A stretch of DNA of 64,000 nt from Gnetum montanum (GCA_015680685.1 MNCI01030530.1:182219-246218), one strand, 5' to 3'; positions 42,339-55,070 are shown, counted from the first letter of the stretch. A program made the numbers and translations. Notes: generated by a model not told the origin, from the sequence alone.

Positions 42339-43545
42339 GTGACAAGCATTGCATCTCAGCCTCCTCATCTAAGGAAATGTGAAGAACGTCTAGCAGATAA
42401 GTTTGCTAGAGAATGCACTATGTTGGGCCCCCCTAAGCCCACCCCCTTATTCGCAATTCCCATGACCTCTTCATCATTAGCCATTGGTGGCAACACACAC
42501 ACGCAACCATCATCCTCTGATTCAAAAAAGCTTATTATCCAACCCAAAGCCACTCCCCCTTGGGAGATTCATCTTCTAGGGCACATAGAAGAAGAAATAG
42601 TTAGCAAACAATTGGATAGTGGGCAAGACTTCCTAAATGCACTTTCACAAGTTAAACAGGCCTTGAAGCAAAAGAACACAACATTAAGCTTCTATGATTT
42701 AATAATGACCTCTACGAAACATCATGAGGCTTTGGTTTGCATGTTAGCATCTATTTCTATTAGTGGAAACTGCCAACCGAAAAGAAAGCTATCCACGCCA
42801 TTATGCTTCCCTTTGTGGCTAAAGAACCACAACCAACCCATTTAACATTTCATGAAAAAGCCATCAAAGATGATCCTAAAAAGGGTCAAGTGACTACTAT
42901 CCCCATGTTTATCACAATTCGAGTAGGTTAGTATGAGATCTATAGAGGACACATCGATGATGGGGCTACCACCAATGTGATACCATTTCCCATAGTGGAC
43001 AAGTTGGACCTGGTGGATCAAATCGAGCCCATAGCAACCTCATGTTTAAAGTCACTCAATGGGGCAGATGTTGTGGTCAAGGGGACTATTGCCATCAACT
43101 TCATAGTAGGGGACTAGTTTCCCACTAGTGCAATATTTATTATGGTAGAAGAGATGCCTAGGTTTAACCTAATCTTGGGAAGATCGTGGTTAGCCCAACT
43201 AAGAGTTGTCTCCTCACCCATACACCAAGAGATCCACTTACCCTATGCGGGTGGAGAGGTGGTGATATTTGGTGATGAATTAGCTCCCTAAGCAATAAAT
43301 AATATAGATGTGGAGCAAGGATCAGAGATAGAAATATTTTAAAATGAATTACCTATTTAAGCTAAAATTCCATGTTTGAAAAATGAGCCATCCAAAACTG
43401 CCAACTTAAATGAAGAAACCATGTGGGCCGAATTTCCCTTCCAAACGACAGATGATAGCATAGAGGAATACCACTATAAGGCTTCCCAGCCATATGCCTT
43501 GCCTAACCCATGTTGGATTGGGAAACAATTGCATGATTAAAGTCT
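42339..43545 (+). pseudogene. Spacer and aspartic protease of element E
   Basis: Spacer 42339-42845 with PPWEIHLLGHIEEEIVSKQL, LSQVKQALKQKNTTLSFYDL and MTSTKHHEALVCML. Protease about 42890-43330 with GHIDDGATTNVIPFPIVDKL, EEMPRFNLILGRSWLAQLRV and GGEVVIFGDEL. Ends with YHYKASQPYALPNPCWIGKQ, two codons and a stop at about 43540. Two or three in-frame stops. The DDG active-site context is shared with A and T1. Confidence 0.84.
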
Positions 43546-43639
43546 ACCTCCACTTTACTTCAATAAATTTTATACTTTTCTTTGCATGATTTTCATTTTT
43601 CATTAAGTTTTCTATTTGCATTGTTTCTGCCACTGGCAT

Positions 43640-43875
43640 TAGTTAAAGCGATTATGGCCCAAAATGAGCTTAAACTATCACCACAGCCTACTAAGGCCTA
43701 AAAATGACAACACTACTTTTGAAAACCACCTTACACATGGCCCAAAATGGCCTTAAATTGCCACCACAACCCACTAAGGCCTAAAACTGACAATCCCACT
43801 TTCGAAAGTTACTTCACATATGGCTCGAAATGGCCTAAAACTAGCGATGGCCCAAAATGGCCATGAACTAGAGCA
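43640..43875 (-). repeat. Hairpin-motif array, protease side, element E
   Basis: Six units that read AGTTTTAGGCC-N6-GGCC or AGGCC-TTAGTA-GGCT on the - strand, the direction of the antisense gene, as in A and T1 once orientation is reversed. Confidence 0.8.
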
Positions 43876-45959
43876 TGGGGTCCCACAAGGGGCTCTAGTA
43901 CACTAACAAACACATTAACCAAAAGGAATAAAATAAGTGTTTTACTTTTTATTAAATATAAGGCCATACTCAGAATAAATAACAACAAGCATTTCATTTC
44001 AAAGAAAAAATTTGCTAGTGGGATATGAGTCTCCGCCAATATCTTTATCCCCCACCCCACTAGGTCCTACATCCTCACTTGGATCCTGCATAAAGAAAAA
44101 ATAAAATAATGAGTCAAATTATGATCACATATCATAAAATAAACTACAATATAGTAAAGCGTGGCTAACCTGAGATGGGCCTACATCCATCTCTAGAGGT
44201 ATTCTTTCCGTTCCAGCTGCTAATCATCAAAGTATTTCATCCTTTCTTAAGTTGTCCCAATCTTCTTCCCCTAGAACAATGGCCACTGCAATTTTCCCCT
44301 TCTCCATAGCCATCCATGGGGGTGGTCCTAGAGAGAATTTGGAAGTAGTGGTCTCCCTGGAAGGCAAGGTAATCTCTCTCTTGGGAGATTCACTCACCAC
44401 CACATGTTTCGTAAATTTTTTGTAGGCCTTAGTAGCACCAATTACATCAAGAAATAGCTCATGAGTATGCAATTCAATAGAAGCGTATCAATATTTTTGA
44501 TAATAGGTATCACATTCCACCTTGTCCATGTGTTTATGATTTTTTTATGCTTGCCCCCATTCATACACCTTGGTGTTGTAATCTTTCTAGTCTTGGTTTT
44601 TCTGGGCCAGTAGATCCATTTGCAAGTGTTGTTTGATCACTTCCCTGGTAGCCTCATTCTTACCTCCTATGGCTAACCAATATCTTGCATAATCAATTAT
44701 GTCCATACACCAGCTTCTAGCTAAACTATCATGAGCCATTAAGAACTCATTCCTTAATTGTAGATCTTCCAGTTCAATCGCTTGAGTTTCTAGACCCATT
44801 TCCAGAGGTCTTCGTTAACATGCCTACACTCCCACAAGGATCGTGCTGAGTACGATGCACATTTACTTACCTCCTATTATATATCACAAGGCACCTCAAT
44901 TACCTCTAGAGAGAGCTTAGGCATAGCATCAACTTCAACTATTTGTTGTTGGTCCCATTTGAGTCGAGAAGCTAGTAATCATACATAGAGAAGCATTAAT
45001 CACTAGATGATAGCAAAAATACAATAATGTAGATAGAAAACACTATACTTCAAATGCACCTATCTCAAGGTCAATTTTCCTTAAGCGGTCAATCATGTCA
45101 TCAACAATCCCCTCCATAAAGAAAAATTTATCTGGCGTTTCCATTCATGGCTCTAGGTGAAAAGAAGAAGAAGACTTAGGACCTTTAGTAGTAGTGTCCG
45201 CTATATAGTAAAAGCACATTAGCATTATGAGAAAAAAGGGATAGGAAAGTGGGAAGCAACATAAAAGATAGTGTAAAGCTCCTACCCAGCAAACCCTCAA
45301 GGGTAAGAGTGGGGGGATCGCCCATCAGCACACTGTCAAACAAACCGTCAAACTCATTGGCCCCAAACTATAGCCCTTCTCCCTCAAGTTGACTTAATAG
45401 AGTGGTAGCATCTTCAACTATCATATGCCCCTCAAGTGCTGGTGCACACTTTGTGAAAGGTTCATCTATAGAAGAAGCCTCTTCCTCTATGGAAAGGGCC
45501 TTCTCCTCTATAGCTAGGGCATCTTCTTCTTCTATAGTAGAGGCCCAGCCTCAGGGAACAAAGCTTCTTCTTCATCATCTATTAAACACATATAAAGTGA
45601 GCATGCTAGTATAAAAAATCAAAAAAATTAAAAGGGGTGGGGTAAGAGGAGAGAGAGGGGTAGCTAATGAGACAATTAAACCATACTCACCAACAAATGC
45701 AGGTTGCACTTTACGAACCTTGATCCCCAATATTTTGCCTCTTTTTTCACTGGTACATGGAGGCTCTTCTATGAGACAAGATTTCTTGCATTACAACTTT
45801 GATTTCACCATTTCAGTAATAAGGTGTGCCCCCTTTCCCACATTTCCTATGTTAGTGGGAGGTGCTTGTCCAATGCTATCTTGTGCATAAAAGGGTCGTC
45901 CCACCCGATCCTTCATTATTATTGAAAAAGACTCCCCAATAGTTTATGGGGGGGTCCTA

Positions 45960-46742
45960 GGATCGAGTGGTGTGGAATACTTGGCAAATCCATGGTTTGG
46001 ATATTTGAGTGTGACCCTGAAACACCTAGATGTCATTCTCTTGGATGACCAAGAATTCAGCAAACCATCGTAGGCAGGCTATAAAAAAGGTGAAATGCAC
46101 ATTAAAATGTGCATCAAGCTTCTCACGAAGCTTAACCATTTTGGCCTGCAAATCCTCGATGAGATACTTAGCCCAATTATAGTAAGTCCCTTCTTCCATA
46201 ACATCCCTCATAATACAAGCCTACTCTACCCCAAGAATGTTTCTTTGAGAGAGTAACTTGGGGGAAGCATGAGCCCAGAAGATAGGGTAAATCTTATGCG
46301 CTACCTCTAGCTTAACCTTATTCATGTAAATCCCCTTTTGATATTTTCTTGTCCCTAGCCATTCTTCTATGTTTCCTCGATGGTTTACTTCTTTGCTGGT
46401 CTTCTCCCCTATATGTAAGCCATTGGAAGAAACACCGAAGAGATCTATGGAAAGGCTATCAGTGATCTCAAACACCACCTGCACATTATGCAACCACATG
46501 CGAAAGCAGTTACCCCTTTTCGTAAAAGAATCAACAAGTGCAAGCATCTCTGTAGTTAGAATGCTTGGATTTACTGCTAAAAATAGGTCCATGAGCCCAA
46601 CCTCCTAGACATTCTGAACAAGGGTGGCTAGGTCCCCACTGCATAACCAGCGTTGTGTCTCATCCACTTCACCATATTTAAAGAAGAGGTTAGTTTTTTC
46701 ACATTTTGACGTGATTATCGTAACCTCAGTAGACTCAGCCAC
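45960..46742 (-). pseudogene. Exon 4 of antisense gene E: conserved unknown domain
   Basis: Open over 46592-46221: MDLFLAVNPSILTTEMLALV, MWLHNVQVVFEITDSLSIDL, FGVSSNGLHIGEKTSKEVNH, NIEEWLG, KVKLEVAHKIYPIFWAHASP, KLLSQRNILGVE. It continues past a frame break as MRDVMEEGTYYNWAKYL, MVKLREKLDAHFNVHFTFFI and CLRWFAEFL. This is the best-preserved of the three copies. No family assigned. Confidence 0.6.
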
Positions 46743-47205
46743 CACTGTAGTAACAAAAGGATAAAAGCAAAACTAAAAACACCAAAAAAATGAAATTGAC
46801 AAAACCAATCAATTGAGAGCATATGAAAATACACACGTAGCCTAAGTCACCTAGTGTGAATGGGGTAGGGAACAATGGTACACTCACTAGAACTTCTTCC
46901 ACGGTGGGCACATGACAGGACACCCATTTGCCATCCAACCATCCAAGTTCTTCATATTTCATATAGAACTTAGCATACTTGTTTGGATAGGTCCTTAATT
47001 CAGACCCAAGCTGTTCTATGACACCAGCCCACACATTCTCAGTAGAAGAGAACTCCTGTAGGGCTATTTGGGCTAATGCTAAAGTCCCCTCTTTATCATG
47101 AAGACCATCCTTGTCAATTATGAACCTAGCAACACAATAGATCACAATAAGCACTTCAACTATGCAAGACAAACAATACAATAAGTGTAAGTATCTTCAT
47201 AGGAA

Positions 47206-47637
47206 TCACCCACTAGCATAGTAGACGGTCCCAGGTGGATTCTGGAAGAAGATGCCCATGTGGCGTGTAATGAACAAGGTGTTGTGCTTATGGTAACATT
47301 GAAATTCAGGCATGGCCCAAATCCAAGACAAATGTCTCAAACCTTTTGGACATCGATTTGAGCCCCCTACCCCTTCACCTTCAATGGACCCATTAGCCAT
47401 AAACTTTAAGATGCCTCGGTTTACCCTAGGCAATAATGTTTCGACCAGAACATTGGCTGTCTCAGTCGATAAGTGTGATCATACCATCACACTGAAGTGA
47501 CGAAGGAAAAATTCTAAAAACTCTATGTACCATCTTGAAACCAAACTACCTAGTCCCTTACTCATGCATGGGGAGGGGGAACATTAGCCATAGGGGCACT
47601 TAGACAACACAAAACCTCTACCAACTTTGTACCGTCC
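47206..47637 (-). pseudogene. Exon 2 of antisense gene E (part downstream of T2): FCP1/NIF-like
   Basis: On the - strand, after the T2 insertion: VEVLCCLSAPMANVPPPHA, then FLEFFLRHFSVMV with a stop where W is expected before SHLS, LLPRVNRGILKF, LRHLSWIWAMPEFQCYHKHN, NTLFITRHMGIFFQNPPGTV and YYASG. The first 36 bases of the exon are at 57046-57011, where the would-be DxD position reads IKL. The DD pair is RH. Confidence 0.62.
47633..47637 (+). repeat. Target-site duplication of T2, left copy
   Basis: AACTT, repeated exactly at 57011-57015. Confidence 0.85.
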
Positions 47638-49570
47638 AAAATCGTCGGTGTAAGGCTAGAAGAAAAACTAATGCCTAAAGATCTCTAGAGAGATACAGTA
47701 GACCCTACCTTCACGTGAAGGTAGGCTAGAAAAATGAAGGCAGAGTGCCTTGAATGGTCTACATGCAAATCAAACAAGGACTTCCCCTAGCGTACGCAAT
47801 GGCAGTGTGTCGGGTTATCGTAAACAAACGTAAACACATGCAAACATAAACGTGGACAAGCGCAAAGAAGGTGTAAACAGCGTAAACAGAAAATAATGTA
47901 AATTGTAAATATGATTGGAAAAAATGTAACTATTTTTATTGATTGAAAATTACAAACAAGTGCACCGGTCAGAATGTAGTTGCAAAATGATTGCAAAGCA
48001 AATGTTTAGCCTTGATATGAAAGGTGTTGTAGACGCTGGGAGAGTGCAGGTTTCTGGCTCTAAAGTGTCCGACCTATGAGATTTGGATGCTCAAAGTTGC
48101 TCATCATTTTATGCTCTTTTGTGTTTATAATTTCCAACCCTAGTTTAGTGTGAGATTGGGGTATTTATGTAGGTTTCAGCATGGGATTCAGATCTATGTG
48201 GAAGATCCATGGTTACTGAATGTGGGAAATGTTGATCGAGTGACAGGTGTGAATGTTTTGACTGGATGCATCGAATTTTATAATGTATAGGGTGTAATGT
48301 GACCAAGATCTCTTACGCTGGTGTGTGTAATCCACAGCGTAAGAGCTTGATATGCTAAAAATGAAAAATGTACAAAGAATGTTAAAGTACAAGAGTGGAT
48401 CTGGATGTCTGGCCTCCAGATCTACTGATCTATGTTGTTTTTGGTCTGCCAAGGCCTCCAACCTATGTGGATCCAGCTCTAGCATGTCTATAGCATGTCC
48501 TGGCATCAGCGTCTAGTGTCCAACGTGTCAATGTCCAGCGTGTCCAAGTGTTTACACTGTGCATACGCTGGTGTCAGTGTGCTAGTGTGACCATCAATGT
48601 GTCCAAGGTTTATGATGCATTTTGAGCCCATGTTTGACCTGTGAGACCCATTTTCAGAGTGGATCTTCATGCCTAAGGTTGAGAGGGTTTTGCACATTGA
48701 ATTTGAGCTAATTTGGCCTTGGATTTGTGTCTCTATTGGTTGGTCACACTGTGGTCATGCTAGGTAGCGTGACCTTAGCGTGACTAAGGGTTCATGCCCT
48801 TTTTGAGCTAATTTTTGGACACTGATGCCTTTTTGTTGATGCCCAACTACTACCTGCTCTCTAGGGTAGCCTGGATGTTGAATTTGACTCCATTTTGCTG
48901 CTATTTTGGGCCCATTTGATTTGGTCACACTGTGGTCATGCTGCACAGCATGACCTCAGTGTGACCAACTGAAAGTGCCATGTTTGAGGTCCAAATGTTG
49001 ATTTTTTGGAGCTTGTGAATGTGTACAATTTTTTCCTAGCTCCCAAGAGTTGAATTCATATCAAAATTCTTCCTGGAGATGCATGAATTGAGCTATTCTT
49101 ATTTGGTCATGTTGTGGTCACGTTGTGCAACATGACCTCAGCGTGACCAACTAAAAGTAGCTCAAAACATGTGATTCTAAGCTCAATTTTGAGGTTCCAA
49201 AGATTGGGAGCTATAGGGGACATTGGTGAAGCTCATGGAGGGTCTGTGTGCTTGAATCTGGGGTGTTTGGACTTGATTTTGGGGCTCCATAAGTTGGTCA
49301 TGCTATACGCACGTGGTCTTACACTAGGCAACGTGACCAAAGTGTACAGCAAAAACCATGCATTTTGAGCCTGAAACCCTAAATTATGGATGCTAGGAGT
49401 TGGAGCAATTGTTGTGGACCCCTGAGAAACTTTTCCTATTCAATTGTGTGTCGTTTCATGCTATTTTGAAGGCTCTCAAGTTTGGTCACGTTGTACTCAT
49501 GTTGGGCAGCGGCATGACTTAACTTGAGTCCCGTCTAAAAGTGCTAGGCCAAAATTTTGTGGTGTTTTCA
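47638..49570 (-). repeat. 3' LTR of T2
   Basis: 1933 bases. On the - strand starts TGAAAACACCACAAAATTTT and ends GACGGTACA. TATA-like CATAAATA at 48162-48169 (- strand). Upstream are five palindrome regions of the GGTCATGCTG/CAGCATGACC type at about 48745-48785, 48920-48965, 49105-49150, 49297-49340 and 49485-49515. Confidence 0.88.
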
Positions 49571-49727
49571 TTGATCCCTCTTTGTTGATGCCTGGAGGAA
49601 TCCACCCAAGAGTCATCGAAAAAGAAGTACAAAATACCATGAGCAACTTGGCATCAAGCACTGTCCATTAGGTACCTAGCCGAATGTCATCGCACCATGT
49701 TCAGAAGTACATTGGATTGGGAAATGA
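49500..49727 (+). repeat. Inverted repeat, left arm (partner 50147-50362)
   Basis: Covers the start of the T2 3' LTR, its polypurine tract and 140 bases beyond. The reverse complement recurs at 50147-50362. An unresolved base (n) stands at 49728, exactly at the inner end of this arm. Confidence 0.82.
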
Positions 49728-49740
49728 NGAAATCATGTCG

Positions 49741-49981
49741 CACCACATCTTTGTGTGGCTTTGGCTGTTGACAACAGATTCCCTCTGATACTCCCAAGGG
49801 TTCTGTTTCTCCAAAGAACGCACCACATCTTCATGTGGCTTTGGCTATTGACAATAGGTTCCCTTTGACACTTCCAAGGGTCTTGTTTCTCCAAAGAATG
49901 CACCACCTCATTGTGAGGCTTTGGCTATTGACAACGGGTTCTCTTAAACATGATACAAAAGTCTCGTTCCTCCAAAGGATG
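49741..49981. repeat. 80-base tandem repeat, three units
   Basis: Units begin CACCACATCT or CACCACCTCA at 49741, 49821 and 49901, with a further start at 49982. Each contains GTGTGGCTTTGGCTxTTGACA and CTCCAAAGAA. It lies in the spacer between the inverted-repeat arms. Confidence 0.85.
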
Positions 49982-50146
49982 CACCTCCCATGCCTTGGTT
50001 CCAAGTCTTCTAGATATTGGCTATCGACAAGGACCAACATGACTTGTTCACAAGAGAATTCCTCTTCCATAGTTAAAAAAATAATCCCTTGATCAATCCC
50101 TGATCCCACAGTTACAACCTACTTCCTGTGCATCGCAAAACTTCAT

Positions 50147-50362
50147 TTCCCAATCCAATGTACTTCTGAACATGGTGCGATGACATTCGGCTAGGTGCTT
50201 GATGGATAGTGCTTGATGCCAAGTTGCTCGGGGTGTTTTGTACTTCTTTGTCAATGCCTCTTGAGTGGATTCCTCTAGGCATCAACAAAGAGGGGCAAAT
50301 GAAAACACCACAAAATTTTGGCCTACCACTTTTAGATAGGATTCAAGCTAAGTCATGTCGCT
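50147..50362 (-). repeat. Inverted repeat, right arm
   Basis: Reverse complement of 49500-49727, including TGAAAACACCACAAAATTTT, the LTR start, here on the + strand. Another n follows at 50363, at the outer end of this arm. Confidence 0.82.
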
Positions 50363-50584
50363 NATTCAGAGTGTCATCCTACAAATACAACTCCAAGAAG
50401 ACAAGAAAACCACAAGTGATGTTAGCTTAAACACTTCATACATGAATGCAGTTGGTGGAATGGAGCCACCGTGTGGAGCTTTAGGCAAGCAAAATGTTGA
50501 ACAGCATCAGTTTCGTGTAGCAAGTTTTGATGAGCATAGGCCGTTGAATGCAGCAATAGATCCGTAGGCCAGTGATGATGTTGC

Positions 50585-50880
50585 CAGTTTATAGTCTTAG
50601 CAGATTTTCATGGATTAGTTTTACATCATAACCCTTTGGACGTTGCCAATTTACCATTGTAGTATATGGTGTTGTGCTAGTTTATAGTTGTGGTGGACTT
50701 TGAAGAGGCAAGCTAGTTTATAGTCGTAGTGGACTCTGGTAGATCAGTGTGGCAGTTTAGTATCATTCCGGACGAGTGCTAGTTTATTTTCATTTCAGAC
50801 AAAGCTCTATGGTGTCTGTTTATCACCATAACGCCAGGACATTCTGTGGTATTAGTTTACCATCATGATGCCAGGATGAT
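50585..50880 (+). repeat. Hairpin-motif array (3'-pol type), T2
   Basis: About nine units such as AGTTTATAGTC-GTAGTG-GACT and AGTTTATAGTC-TTAGCA-GATT. Matches the array at 19185-19620 of T1 in style. Confidence 0.72.
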
Positions 50881-51007
50881 GTGTGGATGCATGCATGTAC
50901 ATCTAGGTGATCTTGCAAAAGAAGAAATTAGAGAACAAAATGTCAAGTAGTAACTTCTAAAAATAAAACCTAAATGCACAAGAAAAATAGAAAACAATGC
51001 AAAAAGT

Positions 51008-51122
51008 GGTAGTTTAGGGCCTTTCCGGATCGTGCATGGAAATTTAAAGCCGTACCGGGCTGAGTGTTAGTTTAAGGCCTTTTTGGGCCACAGGTTAGTT
51101 TAAGGCCTTTTCGGGCCACATG
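51008..51122 (+). repeat. Hairpin-motif array (protease side), T2
   Basis: Four units, for example AGTTTAAGGCC-TTTTCG-GGCC. Same position relative to the protease end as in A, T1 and E. Confidence 0.75.
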
Positions 51123-51311
51123 TAAATGCATAAGCTAGTACAATGCAAACGAAGGTAAAGTATGTACAATGAACAAAGGTGAAGAGTGGATGGGATCAGA
51201 CGTGTTTTTATCCACAAGGGAGCCTTGATCATGTGGTTGTTTCCTAGCCGGACGTGGTCTAGGAGGTGTGCTAGGTTTTGGTTGCTTTGGGAGGATTTTG
51301 GATTTTACCAC

Positions 51312-52060
51312 TCATTTGGACATTTTAGCTCTAGGTGTTGCATTTTTTGCCATGGGTGTTCCATTAAGAGACTCTTCTTTCAAGACTTGTGACATGTCTA
51401 TGTTGTGGATGGCTTGAAAGGGAGTGTTATCGCCATGTATGATGACTTTTCCACCTTCGTATGGAAGGCTAATTTCTTGATGTATCGATGAGGAAATAGC
51501 CCATTTTTGGGCTAGCCAAGGTCTACCAAGAATCATGTTGAAACTTGGCATCTCTTCTATGATAGTGAACTCCGCTATGGTGTGGAATTGTTCTCCTGCC
51601 ACAAAGGCTAAGTTGATTGTGCCCTTAACTGTGATATGTGATCTATTGAAGGATTTTAAACATGTGGTTTTTGTTGGTATGATCTTGTCTTCCATGCCTA
51701 GTTTTTCAATGACAGAGTATAAAGCTACATTTTTTGCCACACCTTCATCAATGTGCACTCTACAAATGTTACATTTCCCAACACATACACTAATTGACAA
51801 TGGAGCTGTTGTGACCTCCCCTCATTCGAGGTTGACTTTAACTACATTGTCATGGAAGGCTAAGGTGTTTGAACCCAATCCTTGTTGTGTGTGTTGTGAA
51901 ATCATTGCATGGATGGATTCCTCGTTTGTAGGGATGTCCTCCGTAATAGGAATGGATGCTAACATTTGAGCCAAGACTTCGCAGTGAGCGACTAAAGTCA
52001 TGACCAGGTTGTACAAGCTCATCGTTGTGTTCTTCTATTTGAGCATTTTTTTTTACCTGG
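51312..52060 (-). pseudogene. Aspartic protease of T2
   Basis: Open over 51800-51312: CRVHIDEGVAKNVALYSVIE, KLGMEDKIIPTKTTCLKSFN, FVAGEQFHTIAEFTIIEEMP, SFNMILGRPWLAQKWAI, GGKVIIHGDNTPFQAIHNID. The active site is DEG rather than DSG. It is preceded by LVMTLVAHCEVLAQMLASIP (52022-51822) of the Tat spacer. Frame-broken upstream of 51800, so no continuous gag-protease frame. Confidence 0.8.
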
Positions 52061-52554
52061 GCTAGTACAGCTATGAAGTCTATGTTGTTGGTCATTGTGT
52101 TGACTTTGGCTTCCTTCATGTGGGTTGAGGGATGGGCCTCTTGTGTAGAGGGCTTGGGCTTGGTTTGCTTGAGATTAGCGGTAGGGGCCCCAGCATTCGA
52201 TTGTTGCTTGATTGGTGTGGCCCTTGCTTCAGCTATGGATGTTGTTCATTATTCATTTGTCCTCTTCTACTACCATTTGGTAGGCTTACCTAGGTTGTTG
52301 GCAAAGTTGACTCTTGAGAGAGAAGAGGTTGAGACTTTGCCTATGGTTGGGCTCTGGGTAGGTGAGGGGCCATTGCGTGGTGGCACCTTTATGACAAATG
52401 GTAGTTTGGGAGGAGTCGTTGGTGTTTGACTAGCTTGTTGTGGAACCTTGATGATGAAAGGTTTCTTTGTGGTTGTGGTTGGTGCATCATGCCAATTTAA
52501 TATCTTAGCAGACGATTATGATGGTACTTTGACCATGAAAGGTTTTGCAGGTGC

Positions 52555-54530
52555 TCAAGGTGGCACCTGGATGACAATGGGAGGCCTCTTGCTTGTGGAG
52601 GTGGAGGGGATCATTGCCTTGCTAAGAGGCATATGAATCATGAAAGGTTTCCACACAGGTTTGGGCTTGCTTCCTATGCTAATGGAGTTTATGACATAAA
52701 AGGCATCAATTTTGCTAGTCTGACTCAGGGTGTTGATGTTGAGTTGGCCCCGTTCTATCATTGTCTGAAGATCATCCTGTAAGGCATGGCAGTTGTCAGT
52801 ATTGTGAGCACACATCTGGTGGTAGTGACAGAATTGATCTAACTTGAAGTGTCGTGGGACTAGGGGCACGTTTGGCATTACTAAGGTGGGGTTCCTTAGT
52901 AGCTTGCAGTACCTATTGTGTCTTTGGTGGGCATTCTCCGCTACTTGTTTGTATTAGATTGGCCTAGTTTTGAGGAGTTTCTCTAGTAGTTCAAAGGGTC
53001 ACATGGGTAGCAGCATATACTTAGAGCGATCCTTGCATTGAAAGTGGGACCTTGGGGTGGCCCCTATCATTGCAGGAGGGTTGGTACTGGTGTTTGTTGT
53101 TTTTGTGCTTGTGGCTACAATTTCCATTATTGTCTATTGTTTGGCAACATGTTGGTTCTTGTAAGCCACATAGGCGGGATCATTGTTGGTTTGTGTAGCT
53201 TGTTTAATGTTCTTGATCTACGTGAAGGCTTGGCTCAACGTTTGAGCACTTAGGTAGTACATTTTTGACTTAATGAAGTCATTCAAGGCTTCCTTCAGAA
53301 TCTTAACAAAATACATTTCAAGGATGGCCTCATGAAGTTTGTTAAGGGCTACGCTCCATCATTGAATGACCTTCTGCATAGGCTCTAGTGGTGCTTGTTT
53401 TGCCTGTATCAGAATGTCTAGTGTGGCCTCAGGCTTGAGGTTGTACTTAAACTGGGTGACGAATTGATGTAACAGATCCTCCAGAGAGGATATGGAGTTA
53501 CATGGCAGGGCTTGGTACTAGTCTAAGGCACTGTCCATTAGGGACATGGCGAACATGCGTAGGATTGCATGGGGCCAAGCTTAAAGCAATAGGATCTCTG
53601 ATCGGAATGTTACCAAGTGAGCATTCAGGTCTCCCTTCCCATTGTACTTGGTTAACTGTGCAAGTGTGATTCCCTTGGGTAAAGCTAATAATAGCACTGA
53701 AGAGCTAATTGGATCATCTTGGTAGAAGTCCAACACATTAACTTGTTCAATGTTTGCCATTTTGAGGTGCTTTACCTCTTTAGCTAACGCTTGCATCATT
53801 TGTTTGGCTTCTACCCACTCTCCGATGGTAGGCAAATCAGTTGGTTTGGGAGATTGTTGGGTTTTCATTTGTTACTGTGGAGCAACATTCAAAGTTGTGG
53901 TTGCGGGGTGTGGCACATTGAAGTGAGTGGGTTGTTGAACAAGGGGTATGGTTCCTTGCCTACCCACAAACTATGAAGTGACACCCTAGATGTGCGGAGC
54001 TGAAGTGATGAAAGGGGCTCCATGTGTTTGCACATGCCATATGTACTAGGTGGAGATGGACATGGGTAATCTCTGTTGGAATACTGGTGCTTGTGTGCTC
54101 GCTAACACTTGGTGAGGGACCATCTATCCCATGCAAGGGTGGAATGATGGGTTAACATAGGCATGGAAACTAAGGGTGTAATACGAATCCTCATGTTTAG
54201 ATTGTGTCACGAAGTCATCTTCATCGTCTTGGTTTTGGGGCTCCTCAGTGGGTCACCGTGAGTTTTGGCTCCTTTTCATAAGGAGCTAGGAGATGAGTTG
54301 GTGCTGGGGCTTAGAAAGGGGAATGATGTCATATATGGAGGGAGTGAATTCATGACCCCCCATGTATATGCACTCAAAGTTTTGTTTCACTTTCTTCTCT
54401 GTGTGGTCAATGGGAAGGTTGGCCTGAATCTTCACACAAATGTAGTTATACTATTCTTGTGTGAGGATTACGTGGGCATGTGTGCTGGAGATCTGGCAAG
54501 ACTCCATGGTGATGTATGAATGGGTAGCGT
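52555..54530 (-). pseudogene. gag of T2
   Basis: Capsid-type domain 53868-53581: MMQALAKEVKHLKMANIEQV, LDFYQDDPISSS, LAQLTKYNGKGDLNAHLVTF, followed after stops by LEDLLHQFVTQFKYNLKPEA and NDFIKSKMYYLSAQTLSQAF. Knuckle-like FCHYHQMCAHNTDNCHALQD near 52820 keeps C, H, C, H, C in the order of Tat gag. Region 54530-53900 is the low-complexity N-terminal part. Broken by several stops. Confidence 0.8.
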
Positions 54531-55070
54531 ATGGACAAGGTAACAAGGCAACAAGTGCAGCATGTGGTCTAGGCTGAGAGTGTAGCGTGTGCAATGTGCA
54601 GCGTCTGCAATGTGATTGGATTGTAGCGTGTGCAGCATGATAAGTTTGCAGTGTGACTAACTGCAGCGTAACTAACTATAGCATGACTAACTGCAGCGTG
54701 ACTAACTGTCCAGCGTGTGGAGACTAGGTACAACGTCTAAGGCTAAGGTATAGCATGTGTATGCTGAGCACAATGTGTGTATGCCAAGGACAAGATTTTG
54801 GATAGAGTCTACAGCATGTGCTAGTAGAGGACAGTGTCCTGGACACTGAGTGCAGCATGTGCCAACAGAGGGCAGCATGTGCAAGCCAAGAATAGTGTTT
54901 AGACGGAGTCTGTGAGCAGGGGGCAGCGTCTGCAGGCTACGGGGAGTGTGTGTACACTGAGGTACAGTGTGTGGATGTTGTGGTTAGCATGTGGGCACTA
55001 TGGAGAGTTGTGAACACTGTATGCCAAATGCTGGACATTGTGGATAGGCAAATGGAATGCAAAAAGAAGT
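54531..55070 (-). other. T2 leader, GCAGCATGTG-rich
   Basis: Between gag and primer site. Low-complexity repeats of GCAGCGTGTGxAxxxTG type on the + strand; no coding signal. Confidence 0.5.
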
